Notes under the pieces: model-generated
The model's database searches: none
What the model was told of the DNA's origin: nothing
The model's input: the letters and a program-made list of their open reading frames with translations, nothing else
DNA from: an uncultured Eubacteriales bacterium
GTDB taxonomy: Bacteria > Bacillota > Clostridia > Oscillospirales > Oscillospiraceae
DNA: 34,464 bases
Assembly: GCA_949289455.1 (NCBI GenBank)
Contig: CASEOA010000107.1
Span: forward strand, 1-34,464
Direction of reading: 5' to 3'
Translations under genes and position numbers: made by a program
Shown: piece after piece, positions 1 through 8,099 of the stretch
Position numbering within the stretch: position 1 is the stretch's first letter
Layout: each line of letters begins with the position of its first letter

Positions 1-23
1 TCGGTGCGTTTGGTGCCCTCCTG

Positions 24-272
24 TTAGGGCTGACCCACCCGGGCCTCCAGCTCGCCGCCGTAGGACCAGTCAACGCTGGGCCAGCGGTACGGGGCGGTGG
101 CCCCCGCCCGCCAGGCCCAGCTCTTCACCGCCTCCAGGCCGGTGACCAGCACAGGGTTGCCGCTCTCCCACCGGGGCGTCCCGGCGTCGTAGTCCATGGC
201 CACGTCGGTGAACAGGGGCAGCTCCCCCGTACCGGCGGCGGCCGGCAGGGTGAACATGGGAAACAGGCTCAC
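24..272 (-). CDS. DUF2634-like baseplate protein, apparently cut short
   Basis: This 82-residue reading frame starts with GTG and overlaps the stop of the upstream DUF2577 gene by four bases (GTGA). The middle of the protein (GLEAVKSWAWRAG, then APYRWPSVDWSYGGELEARVGQP) resembles the N-terminal half of DUF2634/XkdS-type phage proteins, which are structural parts of contractile-tail baseplates and usually about 130-140 residues long. Here the frame stops right after GQP. In the family a tyrosine commonly follows, so TAC/TAT changed to TAA would explain the stop. The same frame continues downstream as QEGTKRT to the window edge. A one-base frameshift is also possible. Family assignment is from memory of the pattern and is moderately sure; the interruption is an inference. 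Confidence 0.6.
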   Translation of the reverse strand: MSLFPMFTLPAAAGTGELPLFTDVAMDYDAGTPRWESGNPVLVTGLEAVKSWAWRAGATAPYRWPSVDWSYGGELEARVGQP

Positions 273-571
273 GCTCTCACCATCCTTTGCAGCAGGTAAT
301 AGGTCTGGCCGTCCCGGCTCAGCAGCACCACCCGGTCCCCCTTGCGGAGCAGGTTGTCCGCCCCGTTGTCATAGGTCCAGCGGTAATTGAGCCCCACCGC
401 CAGATAGAGCTCTTTCGGCTCCAGGGGCAGGCCGCCGCAGGATATCTCCAATACCCCATGGCCGGCCCTGGTCACGTCGCCCAGATAGAACGCCGACGGC
501 GCGGCAACTTTTTTCGAGGCCTCCCCCATGCTGCGGAGGATGCGGCCCGCGTTTTCCTCAAAGGTTTTCAA
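269..571 (-). CDS. DUF2577-type baseplate-associated protein
   Basis: This 100-residue protein has an ATG start that overlaps the stop of the hub gene by four bases, so the two are probably translationally coupled. The N-terminal half is helical (FEENAGRILRSMGEAS). The C-terminal half is beta-rich and carries LRKGDRVVLLSRDGQTYYLL, a pattern typical of DUF2577/XkdR-like proteins found between the gpD-like hub and DUF2634 in PBSX-type and many Clostridia myophages. The likely role is a small structural or assembly component of the baseplate. No catalytic motif is visible. Gene order strongly supports the call. Confidence 0.75.
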   Translation of the reverse strand: MKTFEENAGRILRSMGEASKKVAAPSAFYLGDVTRAGHGVLEISCGGLPLEPKELYLAVGLNYRWTYDNGADNLLRKGDRVVLLSRDGQTYYLLQRMVRA

Positions 572-1548
572 TCTATATCACTCCCCGCCGAGGTGTCGTC
601 CATCAGGTTGCGGAAATTCAGCGTGACTTTGGTGTAATACTGCTTGTTCTTCCAGGTGTGGATGTCAGTGTCGATCCAGAACAGGCCGGAGACCCCGCTG
701 CCGGTGTCCTTCAGGCGCACCGCGTCCCCGGCGATGAGCCGGAGGTCCCCCAGGGTCTCCACCGTCAGGTTCTGCTGGAGGCCGTGGTCCGTCAGCCAGG
801 CCTGGGCTTCCTTGCCCCCGTCCTCCCCCTCCCGCTGGGTGAGCACGTGCTCCAGCCGGCCATTGAGGGCCACCGAGGCCCCGTCGTCCACCCGGCGCAC
901 CAGAGTCCCGCTGTCGGTGCGGATGGCCACCGAGTTTTGCAGGTTGGTAATGTCCCAGGTGTTGGTAACCTCCATGGTGGACTGGATGGAGAAGGAGGCG
1001 GCGGTGGGCCGGGCCACGACCTCCATGGTCCCGCCGCCGGTGAAGCGGATCAGGTACCGCTTGCCGGTCTGCTCCCCCGCCAGGGCGTACATGGTGCGCA
1101 GGATCTTGTCCAGGGCCGTACCCGGGAACTTCCGGCTCACCCGCACCCCAGTGGCGGCGATAGACCCGGTGGGGATGCCGTAGTCGCTGGCCAGGGTGCG
1201 GGCCACGGTCTCCGGGGCGGTGTTTTCAAACTTGTACCACCCCTGGTTGCCCACCAGGAACCGACCCCGGTCCAGGGCGGTCAGGTCCACCAGAGCGGAC
1301 TGGGAGTTGGTGGTGGCTGACAGCAGCGGCCCCACAAACCGGTCAACCCCGTCCACCCGGAGCAGCAGGCTGGCACCCTCCTCCAGAGCAGGGGGCGTAA
1401 TGCTGCCATCCCTGGGCACCGCCAGGGTGCAGGTCAGCTCCCGGGCCACCTGGTCCACGCTGCCGCTCCAGGTCAGGGTCTGCACCAGCTGGGTCAGATC
1501 CACCACCGAGCCGCCGTTGGGGGCGATCAGCCGCAGTTCATAGGCCAT
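568..1548 (-). CDS. Baseplate hub protein (XkdQ/YqbQ, gpD-like)
   Basis: This 326-residue protein starts at ATG with the ribosome site AGGTGACAG. It matches the XkdQ/YqbQ (phage late control gene D) family, which forms the central hub of contractile tails below the tube. Visible features are the beta-rich N-terminus (MAYELRLIAPNGG), the central stretch PETVARTLASDYGIPTGSI, the conserved ALDKILRTMYALAG helix followed by a strand (YLIRFTGGG), and a C-terminal segment with GDAVRLKDTGSGVSGLFWI and HTWKNKQYYTKVTL. It is placed six bases after the LysM gene, as in PBSX-like phages. Length and position are normal for the family. Confidence 0.85.
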   Translation of the reverse strand: MAYELRLIAPNGGSVVDLTQLVQTLTWSGSVDQVARELTCTLAVPRDGSITPPALEEGASLLLRVDGVDRFVGPLLSATTNSQSALVDLTALDRGRFLVGNQGWYKFENTAPETVARTLASDYGIPTGSIAATGVRVSRKFPGTALDKILRTMYALAGEQTGKRYLIRFTGGGTMEVVARPTAASFSIQSTMEVTNTWDITNLQNSVAIRTDSGTLVRRVDDGASVALNGRLEHVLTQREGEDGGKEAQAWLTDHGLQQNLTVETLGDLRLIAGDAVRLKDTGSGVSGLFWIDTDIHTWKNKQYYTKVTLNFRNLMDDTSAGSDID

Positions 1549-1554
1549 AGGCTG

Positions 1555-2370
1555 TCACCTCCTTGCCAGGGCCTGCTCCTTGGCCAGCTGCACCTTCCAC
1601 CGCTTGTCCTGGCTGCGGTCGGTGGTGCTGCTGGTGGTAGCAGTCGCAGTGGTTGTGGTGCGGGTAGTTTTGGTGTTGTTGGCCGTCTTGACGCTGGCGC
1701 TGGCCGTCATGGCCGCCGGCAGCTGGTCCACCGGCGGGATGGTCAGCACCTGGCCGGGGTAGATCAGATTGGGGTTTTTGATGACGGCACTGTTGGCCGC
1801 CGCCAGGCGGGTGTAGTAGGCCCCGCTGCCATAGAATTTCTGGGCGATGCCCCACAGGGTGTCCCCCTTGACGATGGTGTAGGTGCGGGTTTGGGCGGCC
1901 CCGGTGGCGGTATCCCGGCCGGTGTCCGCCCCGCCGCCGGTGACCGCCAGCACCGGGACCTCCGGCTTGCGGTATTGCCTCAGGGATACGGTGGCGTACA
2001 CATCGTTGGTGCCGTCCCGCTCCCCGTACTCCACCGACTCGATGAGCACCTGGGCATTGAGGGGGGTGTTGGACACCAGAAACCGCACCACCTTGTTGGC
2101 GTCGCTCCACGTCTCCAGCTGTTCGATGTACACAAAGGGATTTGCCGACGCCCCTGGGTTGCAGAAGGGGTAGAGCTGGGCGGGCAGCAGCAGGTCGGTC
2201 AGGGTGCAGCTGCCCATCTGCCGCCCGCCGGGCAGGTTGATCTCTCCCAGCTGGTCCAGCCGGATGGTCTCCACCCGATTGCCGTGGCTCCACTGGTAGC
2301 TGCTTGGGGTCACCGGCAGGATCAGCTCCTTGCCGGCGGCCTCGTCCAGGAATGACAGGATGCGCAGCAT
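1555..2370 (-). CDS. LysM-domain baseplate protein (XkdP/YqbP-like)
   Basis: This 271-residue protein follows directly on the tape measure stop. Residues 1-150 form a beta-rich tail-type domain. Residues ~162-211 are a LysM domain (TYTIVKGDTLWGIAQKFYG, then NPNLIYPGQVLTIP), which binds peptidoglycan or anchors the protein near the hub. The last ~55 residues are an unusual Thr/Ser/Ala-rich low-complexity linker (TKTTRTTTTATATTSSTT) ending in a basic helix. In contractile-tail phages this gene sits between tape measure and hub and is thought to fix the hub to the tube and engage the cell wall. The Thr-rich tail is not a standard part of the family. Confidence 0.88.
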   Translation of the reverse strand: MLRILSFLDEAAGKELILPVTPSSYQWSHGNRVETIRLDQLGEINLPGGRQMGSCTLTDLLLPAQLYPFCNPGASANPFVYIEQLETWSDANKVVRFLVSNTPLNAQVLIESVEYGERDGTNDVYATVSLRQYRKPEVPVLAVTGGGADTGRDTATGAAQTRTYTIVKGDTLWGIAQKFYGSGAYYTRLAAANSAVIKNPNLIYPGQVLTIPPVDQLPAAMTASASVKTANNTKTTRTTTTATATTSSTTDRSQDKRWKVQLAKEQALARR

Positions 2371-4920
2371 TTACAACACCCCCGCCGCCAGTTTGAGCTC
2401 CAGCAGGTCGGCCAGCCGCTGGGCGATCTCCTCCGCGCTCTGTCCGGCCCCGAAGCTGTTGCCGCTGATGTCGATGTTGATAACCCGGCTGGGCTGGCTG
2501 TCCGCCGGGGCGGCGGCCTGGGCCCGGGCGGTCAGGTCTCCCAGCACCAGGCGGGGCTGGAACTCCGGCATTTCCGCCTGGTGACCCGTCGAGAGGACAT
2601 AGGGCTGGGCCAGGCTGTCCACCGCCCCGTTGTAGGCCGAAGGTTCCCGCTCAGGCGCGGCGGGCTCTGCGGCCAATGCCGGGCCCTCCGCCTGGAGGAC
2701 GTAGGGCTGCACAAGGCTGTCCACCGTCCCGCCGTAGGTCGAAGGCTCCGGCTCGGGCGCGGAAGGCTCTGCGGCCAATGTAGGGCTCTCCACCTGGAGG
2801 ACGTAGGGCTGCACAAGGCTGTCCGCCTCGTCCTGTCGCGCCATGGCGGAAGCCCGATCCATCGCCCTGGCCTCCCGGGCGGTAAGCACCCGCTCTCCCT
2901 CATGGAGGATAGCCGGGTAGTTGTCATAGGGCACCCGATCCAGTCCAAACGCATGGCTGCTGGGGTTGCTGGACACATACCCGTAGCCCGGTCGGTAGTA
3001 ATATTCCTCACCGTCTATGGCCACGATCTGAGGGCCCGTGACCTGGATCTCAGTCATGGCGGCCGCCAGGCCCTTTCCGTACTCCTGTCCCTTCCGGTGG
3101 CCTGCATCCCAGTAGGCATCATTGGTGGCGGCATTATCCCTGATCCACGCAGCCAGCTGGGTCTCATACGCCACCATCAGCTGGGCGCCCTCGCTGGTGT
3201 TGTACTCCAACTGGGCCATCACTCTGGCCTCGGCCAGCAGGCGGCCCTGCTCCGCGGCGTTGCCCTCGATCTCCGCCTTTTGATAGCTGGCCCACAGCTC
3301 GTTCAGCTCTTCCTGGGCCTCTTCGCTGAACAACGTGGTCTTTGCCCCCGACATGACAGCGGCCAGGGCCTCCCGCTGGAACTGCTCCTGGGTGTTCTCC
3401 AGCTCGGCCTGCCAGGCCCCCATGGCCCGGTTTGCCTCCTTCATCAGGTCGCCGCTGTACCCGTTGAGAAAGTCGATCTCCTCCTGCATTCCCTGCGCAC
3501 GTGTTTCGTTGTAGCCCTCGCCATAGGCGTTGTCCATCTCGGTCTGTGCGTCGGCCAGGGTGGACTCCAGGCCGCTGTAGGTCTGGGCCATCTTGTCCAT
3601 GGCCCCGGCGTACTGATCCAACCCTTGTTGGATGATAGTGATTGCCTGCCGTCCGCCAATCTCACTTTCAGTTATCATGTCATAGATCTCACCCTCAGTT
3701 ACCTTGAGTGCTGAGGACAACATGCTCAGTACATCAATGCCACGATCCTGAAAGGCATCCAAATCTTCCCGACTGAATTTATCGCTGGACTGCATCCGGC
3801 TCATCACCTGGGCCATATAGGTCATGCCCGAGGCGTCGGTGCCCACGGCGCTGCCCGCGTTGCCGATGCCCTCCAGCAGCTCCAGCATCCGGTCGGGATC
3901 GTCCCCGAACCCGGTGGCCAGGGACCGGCTCATCTGGGTCAGGTCGCCGTACTCCATGGGGGTGTCGGCGGCCATCTCCCGCAGGTCGGCCAGAAAGCTG
4001 TCCCCCACGCCATTCCCCAGCAGCTGGTTGAAGGCGATGGAGTCCAGCTCCCGCTGGGCGGCGGTATCGGAGCCCGAGGCGATGGACGTGTACAAAGCTT
4101 CCATCTGCTCCTGGGTGGTCTCCTGAACGAAGGCCTTGAAGGCGTCGTCTTTCTGCTCAAATACCTGTGATTCACCGCTCACCAGCCCCACCAGGCCCCC
4201 CAGCCCGGCGCCGACAACGGTACCAACGCCGGGAGCGATCATGGTGCCGATAGCTGCCCCGCTGCCGGCGCCGCTGAGTGCGCCGGCAAAGAGGGTGCCC
4301 ACCTCGCTGCCGCCCAGGGACGACACAAAGGTGCCCGCCCACTGGCTGGCCATGTCCCCCACCATGGACCAGGCTCCCGCCTGGCCCAGGGCGGAGAGGA
4401 TGTCCACGGAGCTGCCCGCTGACGCCGGCGCTGCCTGGGCCATAGTGGCCGCCCGGTTCTCCGCCTTGCTGGCCTCCACGGTGACCTCCTGAATCCCACT
4501 GGCCGCCTTTCCGGCCTCCGTACTGACGGTCTGCATCCCGTTGGCCGCTTTGCGGGCATTCTCATAGAGGGTATCATAGGCCTTGGCGTTGGCTTTGAGG
4601 GAGCTTTCGGTCTCTGTCAGCTTCCGCCGCAGCTCGGTCTGCCGGTCGATGGCCGTATCCAGGGCGTTTTTGCTGGCCTCGTCGTGGAGCTTCTTGTAGC
4701 TCTTCTGGGCGTCCTTCACCTGCTGGTCGGTCTCGGCCAGGGCCTTTTTCAGGTCGGCCGCCCGTTTGGTCATGGTCTCCTGGGCCTTGTCGTAGGCCTT
4801 CAGACTGGCCTCCAGCTCGTCCAGGGTCTTGTCAAAGGCCCTGGAGTTGCCAGCGATGGCCTTGAGGGTTGGGCTCACCCTGTCATAGAGGCTCATCACA
4901 ATGCCCACTTCTTCTGCCAC
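2371..4920 (-). CDS. Tail tape measure protein
   Basis: This 849-residue protein starts at GTG with GGAGGAGGG upstream. It is the longest structural gene and immediately follows the tail assembly chaperone, whose frameshift product overlaps its start. Residues ~15-170 are a long coiled coil (LDELEASLKAYDKAQETMTKRAADL). Next comes a glycine/alanine-rich hydrophobic segment at ~190-250 (GTMIAPGVGTVVGAGLGGLVGLV), typical of tape measures that insert in the host membrane. A second helical block follows at ~270-600. Near the C-terminus a ~34-residue unit is repeated (DSLVQPYVLQ...AAEP...). The protein sets tail length, so 849 residues predicts roughly 125 nm if the usual ~1.5 Å per residue holds. 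No lytic domain is seen. Confidence 0.9.
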   Translation of the reverse strand: MAEEVGIVMSLYDRVSPTLKAIAGNSRAFDKTLDELEASLKAYDKAQETMTKRAADLKKALAETDQQVKDAQKSYKKLHDEASKNALDTAIDRQTELRRKLTETESSLKANAKAYDTLYENARKAANGMQTVSTEAGKAASGIQEVTVEASKAENRAATMAQAAPASAGSSVDILSALGQAGAWSMVGDMASQWAGTFVSSLGGSEVGTLFAGALSGAGSGAAIGTMIAPGVGTVVGAGLGGLVGLVSGESQVFEQKDDAFKAFVQETTQEQMEALYTSIASGSDTAAQRELDSIAFNQLLGNGVGDSFLADLREMAADTPMEYGDLTQMSRSLATGFGDDPDRMLELLEGIGNAGSAVGTDASGMTYMAQVMSRMQSSDKFSREDLDAFQDRGIDVLSMLSSALKVTEGEIYDMITESEIGGRQAITIIQQGLDQYAGAMDKMAQTYSGLESTLADAQTEMDNAYGEGYNETRAQGMQEEIDFLNGYSGDLMKEANRAMGAWQAELENTQEQFQREALAAVMSGAKTTLFSEEAQEELNELWASYQKAEIEGNAAEQGRLLAEARVMAQLEYNTSEGAQLMVAYETQLAAWIRDNAATNDAYWDAGHRKGQEYGKGLAAAMTEIQVTGPQIVAIDGEEYYYRPGYGYVSSNPSSHAFGLDRVPYDNYPAILHEGERVLTAREARAMDRASAMARQDEADSLVQPYVLQVESPTLAAEPSAPEPEPSTYGGTVDSLVQPYVLQAEGPALAAEPAAPEREPSAYNGAVDSLAQPYVLSTGHQAEMPEFQPRLVLGDLTARAQAAAPADSQPSRVINIDISGNSFGAGQSAEEIAQRLADLLELKLAAGVL
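2612..2824. repeat. 102-bp tandem repeat inside the tape measure gene
   Basis: Two complete 102-bp units with a third start are visible. The marker AGGCTGTCC recurs at 2612, 2714 and 2816, exactly 102 bp apart, and the flanking sequence matches over most of each unit. The repeat is in frame and encodes 34-residue blocks beginning DSLxQPYVLQ, separated by Glu/Pro/Ala-rich spacers. Confidence 0.85.
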
Positions 4921-5482
4921 GGTCGACCCTCCTCCATCAGTTCCGCTTCACGGAGAGCCATCCCCCAGACCAGATCCTGCCCTCCCGTACTCAGGTTGGT
5001 ATACATCTCCGGCGTCCAGTGATGGTACCGGAAGAGATAAAAGAGCAGGCTCAGCTCTGGGTCGACGCCCTCCGTCAGCCGTTTTTTACTTCTTCAATGG
5101 TGATCCGCCGGAAGCCGCACAACCGCTCCACCGCCCGGGACAGGTCCTCGATCTCGCCGGGCAGCAGCATATTTTTCACGGTCTCGGCAGGGGTGGCCCC
5201 GCCAAACTTTTCTTTCAGGGCGGGGTCCTTCAGTACAGGGTTCACACAGCCCTGGAGCAGAATATGGACCGATACGTCGTCGGCCATGCTCTCCCGCAGC
5301 TTCTGCACCTTGCCGTAGGGCAGGGCCCGCAGGGTAAACACAGCGTCCGTGCCCAGCAGCTCACTGAGCCGCTTCACCTTATACCGTGCGGTGGGCAGCT
5401 GCTTCTGCACATTGGGCACCTCGGGCCGCAGCAGCAGGGATACCAGATCGGTCTGCTGATTTTCCTTTTTCACATCTTCCAT
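4896..5482 (-). CDS. Tail assembly chaperone, long frameshift product (gpGT-like)
   Basis: If ribosomes slip back one base at A AAA AAC (5087-5081), the chaperone frame continues for 61 more codons to a TGA at 4896-4898, giving a fusion of about 195 residues. The extension begins RLTEGVDPELSLLFYLFRYH and ends EGRPWQKKWAL. It has no start codon of its own, fills the gap to the tape measure gene, and overlaps its start by 25 bases. Programmed slippage between the two chaperone genes just upstream of the tape measure is conserved in tailed phages (lambda G/GT and many myophages). The long form binds the tape measure through its T part and recruits tail tube subunits. The open frame and slippery heptamer are seen directly; slippage itself is inferred. 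Confidence 0.82.
5075..5482 (-). CDS. Tail assembly chaperone, short form (XkdN-like)
   Basis: This 135-residue protein has an ATG at 5482 preceded by GAGGTGG. The longer upstream extension in this frame is discarded because it overlaps the tail tube gene and lacks a ribosome site. The sequence (SLLLRPEVPNVQKQLPTARY, RLSELLGTDAVFTLRAL, LPGEIEDLSRAVERLCGF) fits the XkdN-type phage tail assembly chaperone. Its position between tail tube and tape measure is diagnostic. It ends with a TGA two codons after the slippery heptamer, so most ribosomes make this form and a minority make the fusion. Confidence 0.85.
   Translation of the reverse strand: MEDVKKENQQTDLVSLLLRPEVPNVQKQLPTARYKVKRLSELLGTDAVFTLRALPYGKVQKLRESMADDVSVHILLQGCVNPVLKDPALKEKFGGATPAETVKNMLLPGEIEDLSRAVERLCGFRRITIEEVKNG
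5081..5087 (-). promoter_or_regulatory. Programmed -1 ribosomal frameshift site
   Basis: On the minus strand the 0-frame reads GTA AAA AAC GGC TGA. The heptamer A AAA AAC matches the X XXY YYZ rule for -1 slippage, and the 0-frame stop follows two codons later. The -1 frame is open for 61 further codons. No strong stimulatory hairpin was identified by eye in the ~50 bases downstream. Confidence 0.8.
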
Positions 5483-5483
5483 A

Positions 5484-5924
5484 TCAATCCACCTCAATCG
5501 CATCCAGAAGTTCCGCACGGGTAAACGTGAACGGCAGGGTGATCTCACCGATGGTGTTGGCTTTCCAGTCCATCAAAGTGAGATCGTCAAAGCTCACGTT
5601 GTACAGGGCAATCCGCTCGAAGCCATAGGCGTCGGGGTCGGCCAGCTTGCTGATGATGGTACACCGCCGGTCGGTGCCCTTCTGGAGGTCGATCTCCCGC
5701 TGGAGCTGGCCGCTGTCCACCTTCTTGATGGTGATGGAACCGGTGCCGTCGGCGCTCATGGCCTTGTTGTCGGTGACGAACTGCCCGCAAAGGTAGACCT
5801 TCTCCTTGTTTTTGTTGAACTTGGCCTGAAGCGCGGTGCTCTCTACCACCGCATCTCCATCCAGCCAGACACTTCCCCAGGTACCGGAGATCACCCGGCT
5901 GGCCCTGTCAATGGTTTTTGCCAT
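5484..5924 (-). CDS. Tail tube protein (XkdM-like)
   Basis: This 146-residue protein starts at the ATG at 5924 because AAGGAGGATAG lies directly upstream. The longer open frame runs antisense into the sheath gene and has no such site. The sequence (MAKTIDRASRVISGTWGSVW, KNKEKVYLCGQFVTDNK, NTIGEITLPFTFTRAELLD) matches XkdM-like tube proteins of PBSX-type contractile tails. The protein polymerises inside the sheath to form the DNA conduit. It follows the sheath gene with a short gap, the conserved order. Confidence 0.9.
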   Translation of the reverse strand: MAKTIDRASRVISGTWGSVWLDGDAVVESTALQAKFNKNKEKVYLCGQFVTDNKAMSADGTGSITIKKVDSGQLQREIDLQKGTDRRCTIISKLADPDAYGFERIALYNVSFDDLTLMDWKANTIGEITLPFTFTRAELLDAIEVD

Positions 5925-5935
5925 AACTATCCTCC

Positions 5936-7033
5936 TTACAGCGTGTTGAACAGGATCTCGAAGTCCTCCATCGCGTCCACCAGACGCCCACCGCACTTGA
6001 GGAACACCCAGGAACCGGTCTGGTACTCCAGCACCTCCTGGCGGCTCATGTCGGTGGTACTGCCCCCCTGGGCGTTGATCCACTCCAGCTGGCGGTCATA
6101 GTCCACCTCGGCAAAGCTCTCCCCCGGGTTGAGCACCCCGGCGCTCTCCAGGTAGTAGAAATAGTCCTGGATGGCGGACACCAGCAGCTGCTTGTTGTCG
6201 TAGGTATTGGCATAGCGGCCCAGGTAGCTCTGCTCGATGGTGTTGCGCAGGTAGTACCGGATCAGATCCATACCCTCCACGATCTTGATCTTGCTCCAGT
6301 CCTCCTTGCCGTCCTGGGGGATGGTGACCAGGGAGTTGACCGCCCGGGCGATCTTGGCCTGGAGGCCGTCGTGGACGAAGATCAGCTTGCCGTTGTTGAT
6401 GGCGGTCTGCTGCTCCAGCAGGGTACGGGGGGTCACCGCCGTCAGCTCCTGCATGGCCACGTTGGTGGCCGACATGCTCATGGGGACACCGGCAAAGATG
6501 CCCGCCAGCCGGGCGCAGTACGAGGCGGCGGTGACCGAGCCGTTCTTGTCGGCCAGGCCGGTCTCGTCCAGCTCGATGATGCCCATATCGTCGCTGCCGG
6601 TGGTCTGGAAGGGGCGTACCAGCTTGACGGTGCGGTCCATCTCCCGCTGCTCCAGCACCCAGGCGGTGAGGAGCTCCAGCTCGTCCGCCGTCACATCGGG
6701 TGGCCCCGCCAGATAGTCGATGCTGTAGGACTCCAGCAGCTTCAACCCGGCCTCCAGGGCGTCGGTGGTGTCGGTGCCGGGGGCGATGACCGCCAGCACC
6801 ACCTGGCTGGGCTCGCCCCGGTCGCTGCCCTCAAAGGCGGTGCGGATGTGGGTCTTGTTGGCCTCTCCCAGATCAGGAGGGATAAAGAGGGCGGAGCTCA
6901 TGGTGTACACCCCCTGGGCCTCCTCGTCCCGCACCATGACCGCCACCACGCCCTTTTTGGTTCGGCTCACCACCGTCCCCGCCGCTTTCTCAAAGGCGAT
7001 TTTCAGGGAGGGCAATCCATTTGTCGTTGCCAT
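5936..7033 (-). CDS. Contractile tail sheath protein (XkdK-like)
   Basis: This 365-residue protein shows the phage is a myophage. The N-terminal part (GLPSLKIAFEKAAGTVVSRTKKG) and the central GPPDVTADELELLTAWV segment are typical of short XkdK-like sheath proteins. The C-terminal half (VEGMDLIRYYLRNTIEQSYL, then YDNKQLLVSAIQDYFYYLESAGVL) is the conserved sheath core that meshes with neighbouring subunits through its terminal arms. The length is normal for the compact PBSX-type family. The start is ATG with AAAGGATAAG upstream, a rather long spacing. Confidence 0.92.
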   Translation of the reverse strand: MATTNGLPSLKIAFEKAAGTVVSRTKKGVVAVMVRDEEAQGVYTMSSALFIPPDLGEANKTHIRTAFEGSDRGEPSQVVLAVIAPGTDTTDALEAGLKLLESYSIDYLAGPPDVTADELELLTAWVLEQREMDRTVKLVRPFQTTGSDDMGIIELDETGLADKNGSVTAASYCARLAGIFAGVPMSMSATNVAMQELTAVTPRTLLEQQTAINNGKLIFVHDGLQAKIARAVNSLVTIPQDGKEDWSKIKIVEGMDLIRYYLRNTIEQSYLGRYANTYDNKQLLVSAIQDYFYYLESAGVLNPGESFAEVDYDRQLEWINAQGGSTTDMSRQEVLEYQTGSWVFLKCGGRLVDAMEDFEILFNTL

Positions 7034-7041
7034 ATGCTCAC

Positions 7042-7530
7042 TTATCCTTTCTCCGGCATGCCGCCGGCCATCACAATCCCGTTGACCTCAAAGTCCTCCA
7101 TCCGGGGCACCCCGCTGCCCGGGGCGTTGGGGTCCTGGTACGCCGGCCGGGCGTCAGTCCAGGTAAATACCAGCGTGACCTCGGCAAAGTCAGGGGCGCC
7201 TATTCCCCGGTCGGTCTGCACCCGCAGGGCCCGGTCCCCTACCCGGAGGTACCCCTGGCCGAAGAGGGCGCACAGGGCATCCATCCGCCCGTTCAGCGCC
7301 TCCCGGCTGCTGTCGCCATAGGCGTTGACCTCCACAAAGCAGGTCAGCAGCACGGTCACCGCCCGCTGCACCAGGAACTGGTTGACATCTGCCGTCTCGT
7401 TTTTCTGGCACTCCAGGGCAAAAGAGGGCCGCTTGAAGTCCTTGGGCAACACGTCGGTAAATACCGGCTCGCCGGGATACTTGGCCTTCACTGCCGCCTC
7501 CACGGCGGTCATCAGGGTATTCACAGTCAT
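7042..7530 (-). CDS. Tail terminator-like protein (DUF6838 type)
   Basis: This 162-residue protein begins MTVNTLMTAVEAAVKAKYPG. It overlaps the upstream gp10-like gene by four bases and lies just before the sheath gene. The pattern, with a short N-terminal helix, TDVLPKDFKRPSFALEC, then VQRAVTVLLTCFVEV and a C-terminal beta strand (VTLVFTWTDARPAY), resembles the DUF6838 phage proteins placed at this site in Clostridia myophages. These are thought to cap the tail tube or complete the head-tail joint. Function is inferred from position and fold-like pattern. Confidence 0.72.
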   Translation of the reverse strand: MTVNTLMTAVEAAVKAKYPGEPVFTDVLPKDFKRPSFALECQKNETADVNQFLVQRAVTVLLTCFVEVNAYGDSSREALNGRMDALCALFGQGYLRVGDRALRVQTDRGIGAPDFAEVTLVFTWTDARPAYQDPNAPGSGVPRMEDFEVNGIVMAGGMPEKG

Positions 7531-8099
7531 GAGTAGCCATCCCTTTTCATCTTGATTATCTCCTTGGTAAGGTTTTTCATAGCCTCAGTGGCGGCGTTCA
7601 GAGCGTGATCCTTGGCCTTCAACTTTGTCCAGGAATAAAACATCCGGCCTTTCACATACCGCAGACCTGTGTACTTATTCACACCGGAGCGCCAAATCCT
7701 GTTTTTCCTGCGCTGGCTCCAGGCGTAGTCTTTTGTAGTGTCAGGCTTTCGGACCCCATGACCCCGTTCCAGCCATTTTGTGACCTGTTTTACAGTCACC
7801 GGGGTCCCTTTCCAGCTCTTTGGTTTCTTTCCCGCATGATATGGGCTTGCTTTTATGGCAGACAGGGCAGCATACCCTCCCTTGCTGCCCAGCCGCAGTT
7901 CCTGCCAGGAGGACACAGTCCCCTTGGCGTCTGTCTCCAGGTCGGCCTTCCCGATCTGGGCATTGAGCTCCTGCTGGACCGCCTGGCCCATGGCCTTTAC
8001 CGCCGTGGCCCGGGCCTCAGGAAACACCTCCATCAGGCGGCCGAAGCGGGAGTTAAACTTTTGAACCGCCTGCCGGTCCAATGTCGCCTGCCGGCTCAC
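7527..8099 (-). CDS. HK97 gp10-like tail completion protein
   Basis: This 190-residue protein has a GTG start overlapping the preceding stop (GTGA). The N-terminal helix MSRQATLDRQAVQKFNSRFG, the HAGKKP/GTPVTVKQVTKWLERGHG segment and the basic C-terminus are in keeping with HK97 gp10-like or minor tail completion proteins at the neck. These join the connector to the tail and usually precede the tail terminator gene, as here. Base composition is slightly lower in GC than the neighbours over 7.5-7.9 kb, which may reflect recombination within the neck module. Confidence 0.7.
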   Translation of the reverse strand: MSRQATLDRQAVQKFNSRFGRLMEVFPEARATAVKAMGQAVQQELNAQIGKADLETDAKGTVSSWQELRLGSKGGYAALSAIKASPYHAGKKPKSWKGTPVTVKQVTKWLERGHGVRKPDTTKDYAWSQRRKNRIWRSGVNKYTGLRYVKGRMFYSWTKLKAKDHALNAATEAMKNLTKEIIKMKRDGYS

